The notes under the pieces were generated by a model. That model saw only the letters and a program-made list of their open reading frames with translations, did not search any database and was not told where the DNA came from. From Eurosta solidaginis (Eukaryota; Arthropoda; Insecta; Diptera; Tephritidae), in the NCBI RefSeq assembly GCF_040869045.1, contig NC_090319.1, positions 282,941,693 to 283,005,692 of the forward strand: DNA of 64,000 nt, given 5' to 3'. Positions 47,659-57,942 of the stretch are shown here, piece by piece. Made by a program: the position numbers and the translations under genes. Each line of letters opens with the position of its first letter. The first letter of the stretch is position 1.

Positions 47659-49873
47659 CTATATTAGTAAGGATCAAGAAATAAAAATAAAATTTTATGA
47701 GACCCTCGGGGACTAACTCAGTTTAATATTCAAACAGATTTTTTTCGGCGCCAGACCGGTTTTTTGATAGGTTGAGCCATAAGCAAAAGAAAAGAATTAC
47801 TAAATTTTTCTAAGTTAACTTCCAGAACATAGTTATGGGATTCAAAATTAAACTTTTCTATATTACATATTTTGGTTCTGAAAAACGCTATACTGCTTTT
47901 TAATGTTCTTGTGACCTGTGTTACCATTTTCACATAGCCGTTTGCGCATTGTTTGCTGAAACAAGAAGCATGCTTGGAGCTACAGCGCGTTAAGAAACCA
48001 AAAGTAGGTATATGAAAAGGACATCAGAAATAAATTTACACGCTATTAAGACTATAATATTGACATATTAATTTTACAATAAAAAAAAAATGATGAACGT
48101 GGACACTTTAGAAAAAGTATATTTTTTCGGCCCAGTCTAATATCTACCATTGTCCTTACACGGGCCTAATATACCTTTATTTACTGCCATAAACACCGCT
48201 ACAATTAAAACAACTATGACTGTTGATCTATCTCTTTTTCTTACATAGGCTTGAGTTATCTTACTGCACACATCACCTGTTCGTTTCTAACAAATACAAC
48301 GCTTTGGCACCTACAAGTGTATCTATTTACATATATATATATATTCAACCTGTTTGTTCTTCAAGAACTCACTCGCTACCTGCCTGCCTTTTCTTAACGC
48401 ACATGCAAAGAGCAGCTCCAAAGTTAAAAAATGTATATGCATATGTATGTAATATGGATGCACAAACAAGCAAATATGAATGCTCTCCGATAAGAAATGT
48501 GCACTTGTTTTACCTGTGTCTCTACCTGTTTACTCTTACGCCAATAGTTAGTGTAAGGTGAGTTCATTCTCGGTATAAACATACAAAGCTAGACTTCATT
48601 GGTCAATTGCCTGCTGAGATATGTATGTAAGTATGTATAAATTACGCCTATTATTTCTTCGCCATTTTTAAGCAACAAAACAGGGCAGTGTCGAATCAAA
48701 ATTTAGTAACAATGGTTCCACTGCTGCTATGTAATTATAAATGTACAGTTAAGCGTAATTTAAAAAAATGTATTAAATTAACTCTTATTGTTAACAAAAA
48801 TGTACGTTCGTATGTATAATTAAATATTTATTATTAAAAAAATGATTGCTGGTACATGTGTGTGTGTATATAGTCACATAGTAAATATGCACTTAGTTGA
48901 GTGGGGAGTAGGTAGTTGAATTTATTTTTAACTTAAAAAATAAATTCCAGTATTCATAATCGTAATCATAAAGGTATGTGCATGAGTCAAGCGCAGCTAA
49001 TGCGACGCATGAACGCTTACAGTGAGTCCAGCACCACTACATACAAGAGCGCGCAGTCAACGACCGGATGTACTCAATTGTGTGAAAGCACCTTGATGAG
49101 CGGCTTAGCGAGTATGAATATACAATGTATATATGTATTTACAAGAACTTTGTATTAAAGCTATAAAGTTGAGTAATCAGAAAGAAATGCAGAAAAAATG
49201 TAACAAGTGGAAATTTCGATAGGTAGACAACAACTGCATACTTACATATGTAGGTGTACGTAGGGTAACATTTTACGTATCTTCGCTTAGAGTGCGTATT
49301 AAACATTTGTAATACCAAGTAAATGCAGTTGTGATGAACTTATACGGTTTATTTTAACGAGATAATTTATTTTGTCACAGAGTTTACCATCAAGATTCTA
49401 AGAATTGCGTAAGTACAAATGCCAGCTTTGTATAGCAGAAGCATGAAAAATATTTATGATGGGAATTTTAGTTGCGCAGTTTGCAAACGTACACAAAACA
49501 GTTTACCAGAAGTGAGTGTTCTTAAAAAAAAGGTGCACATTTCAACAAGCGTCGGGCCTAAGCATCGAAAAACCACGATTTATATGCACCTAAAGAGTGT
49601 TAAAAAGGTTTGATTAGGTTGAACGGCAGCTGGCATTGCATAGGCTAAGCACACTTGTACAGAACTTAGACCAGTTGTAATACTACATAAAAATAACTTT
49701 GAATAAGTCCTACGGAGATCCGAATAAAAAGGGACTGAGTAATTTGTGCCTTGCCTTGGCAAAAGTTGGGATGAAGCATAAAGTGTTTGGATGAGTCCAA
49801 TTCGTCATCTTCCATGAAGCTTGCTACAGCAAAATGGATACATTAGTACGTTAATGATAATACCTGGCAAACT
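47659..49873. other. AT-rich DNA left of the viral insertion
   Basis: No gene is recognised; the open frames here are short and featureless. Confidence 0.4.
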
Positions 49874-49921
49874 CGTAATCGAAAAACAATTTATTTTTAT
49901 CCTTCTATAAACAGTCGAAAC
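49874..49921. repeat. 48-bp direct repeat, left of viral insertion
   Basis: It is identical to 52730-52777 except for one base and starts cgtaatcgaaaaac. Together the two copies bracket the 2.8-kb virus-like block, like an unusually long target duplication. Confidence 0.85.
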
Positions 49922-49922
49922 A

Positions 49923-50013
49923 GCCATTGACAATGGCTTAAACATGGGCGAAGCCCGTTAGCCTGTTGGGCCTGCGTTTTGTCACTTGCCCACAACCACT
50001 TGAGTGGTCGTGG
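49923..50013. other. Hairpin cluster, candidate remnant of a viral terminal repeat
   Basis: Three short palindromes lie within 91 bp: gccattgacaatggc (49923-49937), gggcgaagccc (49946-49956) and 11-bp arms at 49990-50000 and 50003-50013 with one mismatch. The stretch is GC-richer than its surroundings and begins exactly where the left 48-bp repeat ends, which fits a parvoviral terminal hairpin. No matching structure is seen at the right end. Confidence 0.5.
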
Positions 50014-50108
50014 AGGTTGTTGTGTTATAGTGAATTCTTTACCATACGATATTTGAAATATGATCATATCAAGTTTAGGGCGTAGTCAATAATATAAACA
50101 TCAAAAAC

Positions 50109-50116
50109 GTATATAA
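50109..50116 (+). promoter_or_regulatory. TATA box of the NS-type promoter
   Basis: The 'gtatataaaggg' element lies about 35 bp before the first ATG at 50146. The short leader is as expected for densovirus NS promoters. Whether it still works is unknown. Confidence 0.55.
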
Positions 50117-50145
50117 AGGGAAGAATTCATAAATTGTAAAATTAA

Positions 50146-51207
50146 ATGTCAGTCAATATTCAAAGCGAATCGACGTGTGACTATACTGAATATCAATATT
50201 CTAGCTATACTAATTCATATAATTATTCAAACAGTTTGGAAAATGGTACGAACTATCAAATCAGTGAAAATGCAGAAAACAGAAAAAATGAATCAATTAA
50301 TACCAGTGAAAAGATTTCAATAAGAGGAAAAAGCAGTGAGAGACGATCCATTAGCCAGCAGTTCAGAAAGCGACGACGAAAAAGTTCAGGAAATTCCGAT
50401 GGCGCAGGAACTTATGCAACCTGTAGTAGTAACGGAAGCGGAACAACTAGAAATGAATCCATTAGAAAGTTCGGACGAGGAGGAAATGAACAAGAATTGT
50501 CAACCGTTGGATCTAAATCCAAGTACGTTCAAAGCTGGCCTGAGGACAATGCTTCTAATCGATCTTCTGCACTTATTATGGGATCCAGTAATTTTAACCA
50601 AAATAAGTATAGTGTTAAAAAAAGTGGAGAGATATTTTGTAAAGCAAAAGAATTTAGAGATAAAGAGATTAGTAATTCAGATTCACAATTTAATAGCATG
50701 TACAGTGAAAACAATGGAAAAGAGTTCAATAATGTTAAGGAGGTGTTCGTTCAATCTTTTCGAGAATTACCTCCAAAAAGAAGAATTGTACATGACATTT
50801 ACGAAAAGAGAAATTCCCCAAATTTTAATAGATGTGATTATTCAAACCTACGAGAAAAGCAGCGAGGATCAGTCTTCATTGTGTGCAGTCATGGAGAACA
50901 CTTCCATGTTATCCACGATTACACCTACCACAACTATTCTTGCAGATGTTCAACCATTGAACGATTCAAATGCAACGAAGAAGTTGGAAGACGATTTTCT
51001 CGACGAACTGTTGCCAGTGTCGAGTACTCTATCGAACACTGGGTCGAGTTCTCCGTTAGATGCCAATTACATAGCAATTCAAAAGATATTGAAGAATGTA
51101 GCATCAAACATAACAAAAATAGAGGGAACAAAGAAGATGGAAAGGTCGAAAAATTGCTGGTTTGGCTAAAAAAAATACCCAGTAACGCCCATTTCTCAGA
51201 TATTTAG
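50146..51207 (+). pseudogene. NS1-like N-terminal part with HUH motif
   Basis: The open frame is 353 codons. Residues ~245-260 contain a His-hydrophobic-His motif (GEHFHVIHD) followed by YSCRC, matching the endonuclease (replication-initiator) domain of parvovirus NS1. The N-terminal half is low-complexity Ser/Asn/Glu-rich. A stop at 51205-51207 ends the frame, while the expected helicase domain follows only after a SINE and in other phases, so the gene is broken. It overlaps the frame at 50336-51169 in another phase, as NS1 and NS2 do in densoviruses. It should be inactive for viral replication as it stands. Confidence 0.75.
50336..51169 (+). pseudogene. NS2-like overlapping frame
   Basis: The frame is 277 codons long and uncut, lying inside the NS1-like frame in another phase. 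It opens with an acidic stretch (ASSSESDDEKVQ, LESSDEEEMNK). Position, size and acidity fit densovirus NS2, whose role is poorly defined. That both overlapping frames remain open is unusual for an old insertion. There is no direct motif proof, and the frame could survive partly by chance because of the codon constraint of the other. Confidence 0.55.
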
Positions 51208-51249
51208 TACTTCTTTATGGTTGAATTCGCAATGGAAATTTTTTAGCAG

Positions 51250-51262
51250 AATGAGCCCTTTA
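51250..51262. repeat. Target duplication, left, of SINE in the viral relic
   Basis: The 13-mer aatgagcccttta is repeated exactly at 51625-51637. Confidence 0.95.
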
Positions 51263-51624
51263 AAAAAAAAAATAAATGTAAGGCGCGATAACCTCCGAAG
51301 AGATCTAAGGCCGAGCTTCTCTTCCAATTTGCGTCGTGCTCCTCTTGATTTTCCCTACAAATTGGCCGGACGGGACCTACATGTTTTATGCCGACTCCGA
51401 ACGGCATCTGCAAAGCAGATGAGTTTTCACTGAGAGCTTTTCATGGCAGAAATACACCCGGAGTGCATGCCAAACACTGCCGAGGGGCGACCCCGCTTAG
51501 AAAAATTTTCTTCTAATTGAAAAATCTTATTTCTAAAATTTTGATGTTGCTCTGCCCGGGAGTTGAACCCAGGGCATACGGTGTGATAGGCGGAGCACGC
51601 TACCATCACACCACGGTGGCCGCC
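51263..51624 (-). mobile_element. tRNA-derived SINE, full-length reference copy
   Basis: On the minus strand it starts ggcggccaccgtgg. It has an A-box-like tggtgtgatggtagcg and a B box ggttcaactcc (the two internal Pol III promoter elements). A ~250-bp body follows, and it ends '...cgccttacatttattt' plus T-run. The 362-bp length and the perfect 13-bp duplications mark a full copy. The tRNA source is uncertain (Asp- or Gly-like loop). Relatives: 6657, 14150, 23746, 44076, 53165, 56860 and a scrap at 1786. Confidence 0.92.
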
Positions 51625-51637
51625 AATGAGCCCTTTA
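51625..51637. repeat. Target duplication, right, of SINE in the viral relic
   Basis: This is the exact second copy of aatgagcccttta; viral-type sequence resumes directly after it. Confidence 0.95.
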
Positions 51638-52340
51638 GTGTTAAATATAAAGAAAATTCATGGGGCATTCTATAATGATTTAAGCATAGAAGAGTTATAT
51701 ACTCATTTTACAAATGTAGATCCACAACACTTAATATTTAATACTCCACAATGTAATATTAAAGATTATTATTATAATTTAGATTATTCTTTTCATATTT
51801 AAAAAAAAATTTATTAAATATCAATTTAGTAATAATGAAGAAAAAATTCAATCGTTTTATACAAATTTATTTAATGTTCTTGATAATAAAATACCAAAAA
51901 AAAAACTGTGTATATATATTATCTCCTCCTAATTCAGGAAAAACCTTTTTTTTGATGCTGTTGTCCATTATTGTATAAATTATGGGCAAATGGGAAATTT
52001 TAACAGATATTGCACATTTCCATTAATGGAATGTGTTGATAAAAGAATTATATTCTGGAATGAACCAACAATGGAGCCTTCTGCTTCAGAAACATTAAAA
52101 TGTATACTAGGAGGAGATACTTGCAATGCAAAAATAAAATATCAAGGTGATGCTGTTGTAATGAGGACACCAGCAATTGTATTATCTAATAATGACATAT
52201 TTCCTAACAGTGAAGCATTTAGAAGTAGAATATTCCAATATAATTGGAGACCTGCACCTTATCAAAAAAATTATACAAATAAACCATATCCTTTAGCAAT
52301 ATATTTTTTATTTCAAGAATATATATTAAATAAAAAATAA
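51638..52340 (+). pseudogene. NS1-like C-terminal part: SF3 helicase remnant
   Basis: A Walker A-type P-loop, PPNSGKT, is encoded at 51925-51945. After a phase change near a T-run, the frame 51990-52340 holds the Walker B-like segment (DKRIIFWNEP) and the following sensor region (TPAIVLSNND), the conserved order of parvovirus NS1 superfamily 3 helicases. Earlier sequence (51638-51920) has stops in each candidate frame. AATAAA (52336-52341) overlaps the stop. The break by the SINE and at least one frameshift make the whole NS1 inoperative. Confidence 0.85.
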
Positions 52341-52348
52341 ATTATAAA

Positions 52349-52680
52349 TTATTTATTGTGTTTTCTTTTTGCAGAAATAATCTCATATTCATCTAATACA
52401 TCCGCCATTGAAGAAATATTTTCAGATGGATCAACAATTTGTCCAAATAGTGTTTCACCCGTAGTATAACTGTAGGAATGATTTGGTTTAAAGGTGACTT
52501 CTTGAGGCCAAGATATTAATTTTCCTGGTGTAAATGCTGAATGATAATTTTGCTTTATAGTAATTCCGCATTATACTCTCCAATAACAAGACGAATTAAG
52601 GAAATTAGTATCATTATTTGTCGGATTTAGTTGAGGAGTTGCAAATAATCCAACATGAACTTGAGGTTGTGTTGTTTAAA
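52349..52680 (-). pseudogene. Densovirus-type capsid (VP) C-terminal remnant
   Basis: Minus-strand translation gives a capsid-like C-terminus in two phases: an upstream piece with VGLFATPQLNP and, after a stop or frameshift near 52570, a piece with SAFTPGKLISWPQEV that ends at the TAA at 52351-52349. AATAAA on the minus strand (52357-52352) sits just before that stop. Convergent orientation with NS1 is the ambisense plan of ambidensovirus-like genomes. The rest of the capsid gene, including the N-terminal region, is absent. Confidence 0.7.
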
Positions 52681-52729
52681 TATTAGACTGGGTCAGTTTC
52701 CGTAAGAAATAAGAATAATGCAACAAAAC

Positions 52730-52777
52730 CGTAATCGAAAAACAATTTATTTTTATCCTTCTAAAAACAGTCGAAAC
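52730..52777. repeat. 48-bp direct repeat, right of viral insertion
   Basis: Differs at a single base from 49874-49921. Host-like sequence continues after it. Confidence 0.85.
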
Positions 52778-52779
52778 TG

Positions 52780-53060
52780 TTTTTTACTGTGATTTGATTA
52801 CTTCGCATCTGATTTTTGAAACTGATATGCCAAAGTTTTGATCTATACTTCCTTGTCTGAGCTATGCAGTCGTTTTCGAAGTTTTGTAAAGCTTAAAGCA
52901 TATTTTTAGGCGCTACAACTAGGCTGGCTAACAAAACTATACGAAAACGTGCTTCAGTGCTCAAAAGGACACTAGAATAAGGTATATGTAAAGCTTTTTA
53001 AGACCACAAAAATATTTGCAACATTAAAAATCGGATCACAAATAACCAACAGCGGCAAAC
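52780..53060. repeat. Possible decayed relative of the 47385 MITE
   Basis: The left end shares 'catctgatttttg' with 47419-47431, and the right end carries an inverted version ('aaaaatcggatcac'). The similarity is weak and no full TIRs can be traced. Confidence 0.3.
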
Positions 53061-53164
53061 GTGTTTTGATTTGGGTTAATGCCCACTGAAAAGCAACATT
53101 GGAATAAAAAACAAAAAGAATATATAAGAAGGGTTTGCCTGATGAACACTGCGGTTGAATTCTT

Positions 53165-53335
53165 ACTAGAAAAACTTCTTAGCGAAAATTCATCTGCTAG
53201 CAGATACCGCGCGGAGTCGGCGTAAACCCCCTACCTACCAATCTGTAGAAAAAAACTAAAGAAGCACGACGGAAATTAGAGAGAAGCTTGGCTTAAATCT
53301 CCTCTGCGATAGGTATATCTAGCCGTGTATTTATT
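53165..53335 (+). repeat. Old SINE body fragment
   Basis: It aligns loosely with 44125-44344: 'gaaaattcatctgctagcagat...gcggagtcggcgtaaa...gcacgacggaaatt...gagaagcttggctt'. Confidence 0.65.
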
Positions 53336-53708
53336 TACTCGTAATAAAAATAGAGCTTTGGCCGTTTTTAAAAGTTAAAAAATTGTATTCCGGGACCAGT
53401 CTCCGAATTTAAGGGTGGTCGTTTGCAAATTGCTTTCGAATGTATATTCAGGTAATGGTTTTACCTCACGAGCCGTAAGAGCCTTCGATAGCCTAACATC
53501 AACCGCATTTCAAATAGCGGAAACTTCAGCGCCAAATTGAATTTTTGGCTTATCTGGAGCTCTAGACAGAAAATAGATCTGAACATAAAAAACTAACAGA
53601 AAATTTTGTTTTCTACTAATTCAGGTCCAAAGCAACATGTGGTTAATTAGTTAGTCATTTTATAAATAATTCAATTGCTTGTTTATTAATTAATTCCCAA
53701 ATATTTTT

Positions 53709-54810
53709 TATACTCAGCGTGCTTTGCACACAGAGTATATTCACTTTGATTGGATAACGGTTGGTTGTACAGGTATAAAGGATTCGAGATAGATATATCA
53801 AAATCATTAGTATCGAAAAAAATTTGATTGAGCCATGCCCGTCCGTCCGTCCGTTAGCACGATAACTTGAGTAAATATTAAGATATCTTCACCAAATTTG
53901 GTACACTAGCTTATCTGGACCCAGAATATATTGGTATTGAAAATGAGCGAAATCGGATGATAACCACGCCCACTTTTTATATATATAAAATTTTGGAAAA
54001 CACAAAAAACCTGATAATTTAGTAAATAATACACCTAGAATGTTGAAATTTGACACGTGGACTGATATTAAGACTTTTGATAAAAATGGGCGTGGCACCG
54101 CCCACTTGTGATAAAATCAATTTTACAAATATTATTAATCATAAATCAAAAACCGTTAAACCTATCGTAACAAAATTCGGCAGAGAGGTTGTCTTTACTA
54201 CAACGAATGCTCTGAAGTAAATTTAAGGAAATCGGTTAAGGACCACACCCACTTTTATATAAAAGATTTTTAAAACGGTCGTGGACGAATAAAATAAGCT
54301 ATATCTTTGCAAAACAGGACTTTATATCAATGTATTTCATTTCCCAAGTGGATTTATAACAATAAATAGGAAAAACTTAAAATTTAAAAAAATGTGCGTG
54401 GCACCGCCCCTTTTATGACTAAGCAATTTTCTATGTTTCGGGAGCCATAAGTCGAAGAAAAATTAACATATCGTAATGAAATTGTGTACACATATTTTCC
54501 TTATAGCAGAAAATATTTCTAATAAAAATAGACGGGATTGGTTAAAGACCACGGCAACATAGATATAAAACAAGTTTAAAAGGATCATAGACTAGAATAA
54601 TAAGCTATAACTTAGCAAAAAATAGTTTTGAATCAATGATATTTCACTTATCAAGTTTTATTGTAAGAGGAAATGGGGAGACATTTTTTTTTAAACGGGC
54701 GGTGCCACGTGTTATGTAGAAAAGTAATTTATCTGAAATGAAATTTACAATTGAAGCTCACGCTGAGTATATAATGTTCGGTTACACCCGAACTTAGACA
54801 CCTTTACTTG
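53709..54810 (-). repeat. Long 'TATACTCAGC' repeat, copy A
   Basis: It begins tatactcagcgtg and near the right end has the inverted form cacgctgagtata. Outside that is ttcggttacacccgaa and 'cctttacttg'. Inside are phrases such as 'gtccgtccgtccg', 'aaatttggta' and 'ccacgcccac' that recur in copy B on the other strand. It has no coding frame. The class of element is not known to me. Confidence 0.75.
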
Positions 54811-55670
54811 TTTTCAATTATTATTAACGGCAAGCGTATTCGTTCCACGTGTACTCAGTTCGCCTAGCGTCTCAGGTTACGCGGCATGACCTCTTTATCG
54901 GCGCACATAAATCTACACACTTACACAGATACATATTTACATACAAACTTATTATATATTTTCACACAAATAAGCGGAATTAAGATTTCTTGATAACTTC
55001 AAGTGCAGAGAAATAGAGAGTGAGCCTTAGTGATCACATTCACTACAACTACAAACATACATACGAAATGGCATTGCTTACCGGATTACGAAATCATTCA
55101 ATGAGCATCAAATAGGTTTTTACTATGAAACTCAATAATGATCAATCAAGATTACATGCTACATTTTCAAATATGAAATGATTTTAAAAATAAACCAAAT
55201 ACTAAGAGGTATATTATGTAAAACGCAACTAGTCATTTTTTCTCATGTGAACAAAAAAACAGATGACGTTTGAAAAAAGTTTAGAGGAAGCTAAGTTTTA
55301 GAAAGAACTACAAAGTAACATACCTTTGAGTAGAACCTCGGCCTAGAATATTTATGGAATTAAATTTCAAATTTTTATTTGTATGTGTTCTGCTAAGCGC
55401 GACTTTATCGTTTTGAGCTCATTTATTTTTTTTATTTTTAATTTGTCCATGATATGTGAAGTATTTTCAATGGATGTGATTGGTGTTATTTAATTTAACT
55501 CATCCACACACACTTATACATGCATATTAATATAGTAAGTAATATCGCCATTGGCAATAATTTGTCGGTGTTATTTTTCGAGATTATATTTTTTTTATAA
55601 ATATAAAATTACTAGTTTTTATTAATTGTGTGTGTATGCATACTTTAAGTACAGTTTACGTATGTACATA
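54811..55670. other. AT-rich DNA
   Basis: Nothing recognised in this stretch. Confidence 0.4.
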
Positions 55671-55678
55671 CATATATG
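55671..55678. repeat. hAT target duplication, left
   Basis: The 8-mer catatatg is repeated at 56620-56627, the 8-bp length typical of hAT insertions. Confidence 0.9.
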
Positions 55679-56619
55679 CAGTGGCGTAGCAAAGGGGGGG
55701 GGCGGAGGCGGCGGGGGTGACACCCACCCGGTCTCTCAACTTTAAAAGCAATGTACAAACAAGAAAAAAATCGCTAGCACAAAAATTTCTTTTTATAGGA
55801 TTCCCCCACTAGCTCAGCTCTATGTATATTTCGGGGATTTCCGAAAAATAGTCTGACGCTGTCTTGTCCCCGTCCCAAACTCGCGATCTTTGACGTCTCA
55901 GTTGCAACATTTCTCATTTCTTTCGTGAAGTGTGTTGTGTTTGGCTGGCGTGAATTGTTAAATTGTCCCTTCAAGATGTAGCTTCATTGTTCGAGATCGT
56001 ACAAACTAATGCTTTGCTTTTGGCAAATACTGAAGGACTGAAATTAGCTACATCTAAATTTACTGATTTTTATGATGAGGTCTCAGAAACCGAATTAGTT
56101 TTGGAGATACCAAGATTGCGAGACATTTAAAACTCGCTAATGTTACGGTTACTGAGTGGGTGTCTCTAGATTTTTTAAAGTTTATTGTAGAATGGGATTT
56201 CTCTCTTCCTAATCTTATGATTGCACTGAAATTGTTCATGACGGTTTGCATGTCCGTAGCTTCATGTGAGAGAAGTTTCAGTAAATTAAAATTAATAAAA
56301 GACTATTTGCGGGCAACAATGACCCAATCGCGGCTTAGCAATCTTGGTATACTAGCCATCGTACACGAGGCAATACAAAATATAAATTTCGATGAAGTAA
56401 TTGCTGAGTTTGCAGCTGTCAAAGCTAGAAAGAAGAAATTTTAATTGTATAACAATTCCTTTTCTGTCTTAGTTATGATTTTGTTTTGTTATTTCTTTAA
56501 TATTATAAATAATAAATGATCCATGACCTTTATCATATCAAATTTATTGCTTTTTACTTTCGATGGGGTGACACCACCAACTTCCGCACCGGGTGCCACC
56601 CAAGGTAGCTACGCCACTG
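55679..56619 (+). mobile_element. hAT DNA transposon, internally deleted
   Basis: The 941-bp element has perfect 12-bp terminal inverted repeats (cagtggcgtagc) and an 8-bp target duplication. Just inside the left end is a long G-run rich in G tracts. It keeps only the end of a transposase, so it is non-autonomous. Confidence 0.93.
55975..56444 (+). pseudogene. hAT transposase C-terminal fragment
   Basis: The final frame (56160-56444) contains the hAT dimerisation region: MSVASCERSFSKLKLIKDYL then MTQSRLSNLGILAI, as in ZMYM1-like or '52 kDa repressor'-like hAT proteins. Sequence from about 55975 to 56130 reads as transposase in another phase before a break. The DNA-binding and catalytic DDE parts are missing. 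Confidence 0.8.
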
Positions 56620-56627
56620 CATATATG
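56620..56627. repeat. hAT target duplication, right
   Basis: Second copy of catatatg. Confidence 0.9.
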
Positions 56628-56859
56628 TATTAGAGTTCAGCTAGGCCTACAATTGAAACCTAAACCGGAACTCCATTTAAACCTAGAACAGAACCCGTAA
56701 GTGGCACTAAAACTGTAACTTAAACTGAAACCGAAATTTAACTCGGAATTTGGACGATAAATTGAAGTTCTCGCCAAAATAGAAACCAGCACTGAATTCG
56801 AGACCGAAACCAAACGAGAAACAGGAGCGAAAATGAGAAATGGTAAAAAAAATACATGA

Positions 56860-57105
56860 CACGACTGACATCTGAGGAGATTTGGGCCAAGCATCTTTTC
56901 CAACTTGCGTCGTGATCCTTTTTAATTTTTCCTAAAATTGGCGGGAAGGCCTCTTACATATTTTATGCCGATTCCGAACGGCAGCTTTTCATCGTAGAAA
57001 TACGTTCGAAGTGTTTGTCAAATCGCCGCCGATGTGCGACTGCAATTAGAAAAGCTTTTTTTTATAATAGAAAAAACTTATTTCCAAATTTTTGATGGCA
57101 CCAAA
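56860..57105 (-). repeat. Old SINE body fragment (minus strand)
   Basis: It matches the SINE body at 51290-51545 with heavy divergence: 'gaggagatttgggccaagc', 'tgcgtcgtgatcc', 'ttttatgccgattccgaacgg', 'cagcttttcatcgtagaaata'. The tRNA head is missing. Confidence 0.7.
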
Positions 57106-57598
57106 ACTTTAAGTGAAATTGAAATAAAAACCTGAAACTAGCCTAGAACTGGAAGAGAAACTGGGAGAATAGCGGAGCAAAAACAAAATCGGAATCTAAC
57201 TATTGAACAATTGAACCGAAACCAGGAAATTAAACGGAAATCAGAATGGTACCAAAACTGAAACTGAAATTAAAATCGTAGCAGAAAGTGAAATCGAAAG
57301 AGAGCCGGCAGTCCGGTTATGCTTAAGAAACCGAAATCAAAGAATAAGAAATAAGAATAAATTTACTAGCCGTTAAACTTTAGATCTAAATTTTTATAAC
57401 AGCCCAAACCGAGGTAAAAAAAAACGGCAAATTTAAAAATCAGTAAAGTAATGAAACCGAAACGTGGCTGGGGACGGCGCTGAAGTCCTTGTCTAAATTG
57501 AAATTAGTGTTTCAACAAAAGAGAGACTTGAACCGCTGTTCCATATAACAAAGCACACCAAAAATAAAAATAGATATCGACCTATACTTATAGAGGGG

Positions 57599-57942
57599 TT
57601 GTAACTTAAAGTTTTGTTAAGAAGGACGTATCTCGGAGATTCTGTTAATAAGGCCGTACCTGAGCTTAGTCGTATCTAAGAAGACCCGTTAAAAAGGTTG
57701 AAACAGAAAAGATTTTTTTTGTCAAAAAGCTTCAAATTTAACTTAAATTGGTAAACAGAATATATATTAATGTGCCTTCTATAGTATAGTTTAGCATTTT
57801 AAGTCGTTAACGAATTGTGAAAAGGAATTAAACTGAATTTATTTCATATCTCTTTTGTCAAAAAATTTTTTATTTCAATTACAACCTTTTTAATCGGTCT
57901 CCTGAGATATGTCCTTCTAAACAAAACTTTTAAGTTACGACA
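57599..57942. repeat. Inverted-repeat element with ~55-bp arms
   Basis: Arms 57599-57653 and 57885-57942 are imperfect reverse complements (shared aacttaaa.gttttgtt.agaaggac.tatctc). The inside has further short inverted matches ('aaaaaggttg'). There is no frame and no target duplication was found. Confidence 0.6.

Larger units (their letters stand above)
49922..52729. other. Endogenous densovirus-like element (Parvoviridae relic)
   Basis: The block shows the ambisense plan of densoviruses. Hairpin-rich DNA at the left end is followed by a TATA box, overlapping NS1/NS2-type frames on the plus strand, an SF3-helicase remnant, and, convergently on the minus strand, a capsid-protein C-terminal remnant. 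The NS and capsid stops are only 8 bp apart (52340 and 52349), each overlapped by its own AATAAA. It is a broken genomic copy: most of the capsid gene and the right end are missing, there are frameshifts, and a SINE sits inside. Family-level assignment comes from motifs and layout, not from a search. Confidence 0.85.

Noticed and set aside
53838..53852. gtccgtccgtccg as a CRISPR-like or microsatellite locus
   Set aside because: It is an internal, conserved phrase of the long 'TATACTCAGC' repeat, seen again at 62245-62257; no spacer array is present.
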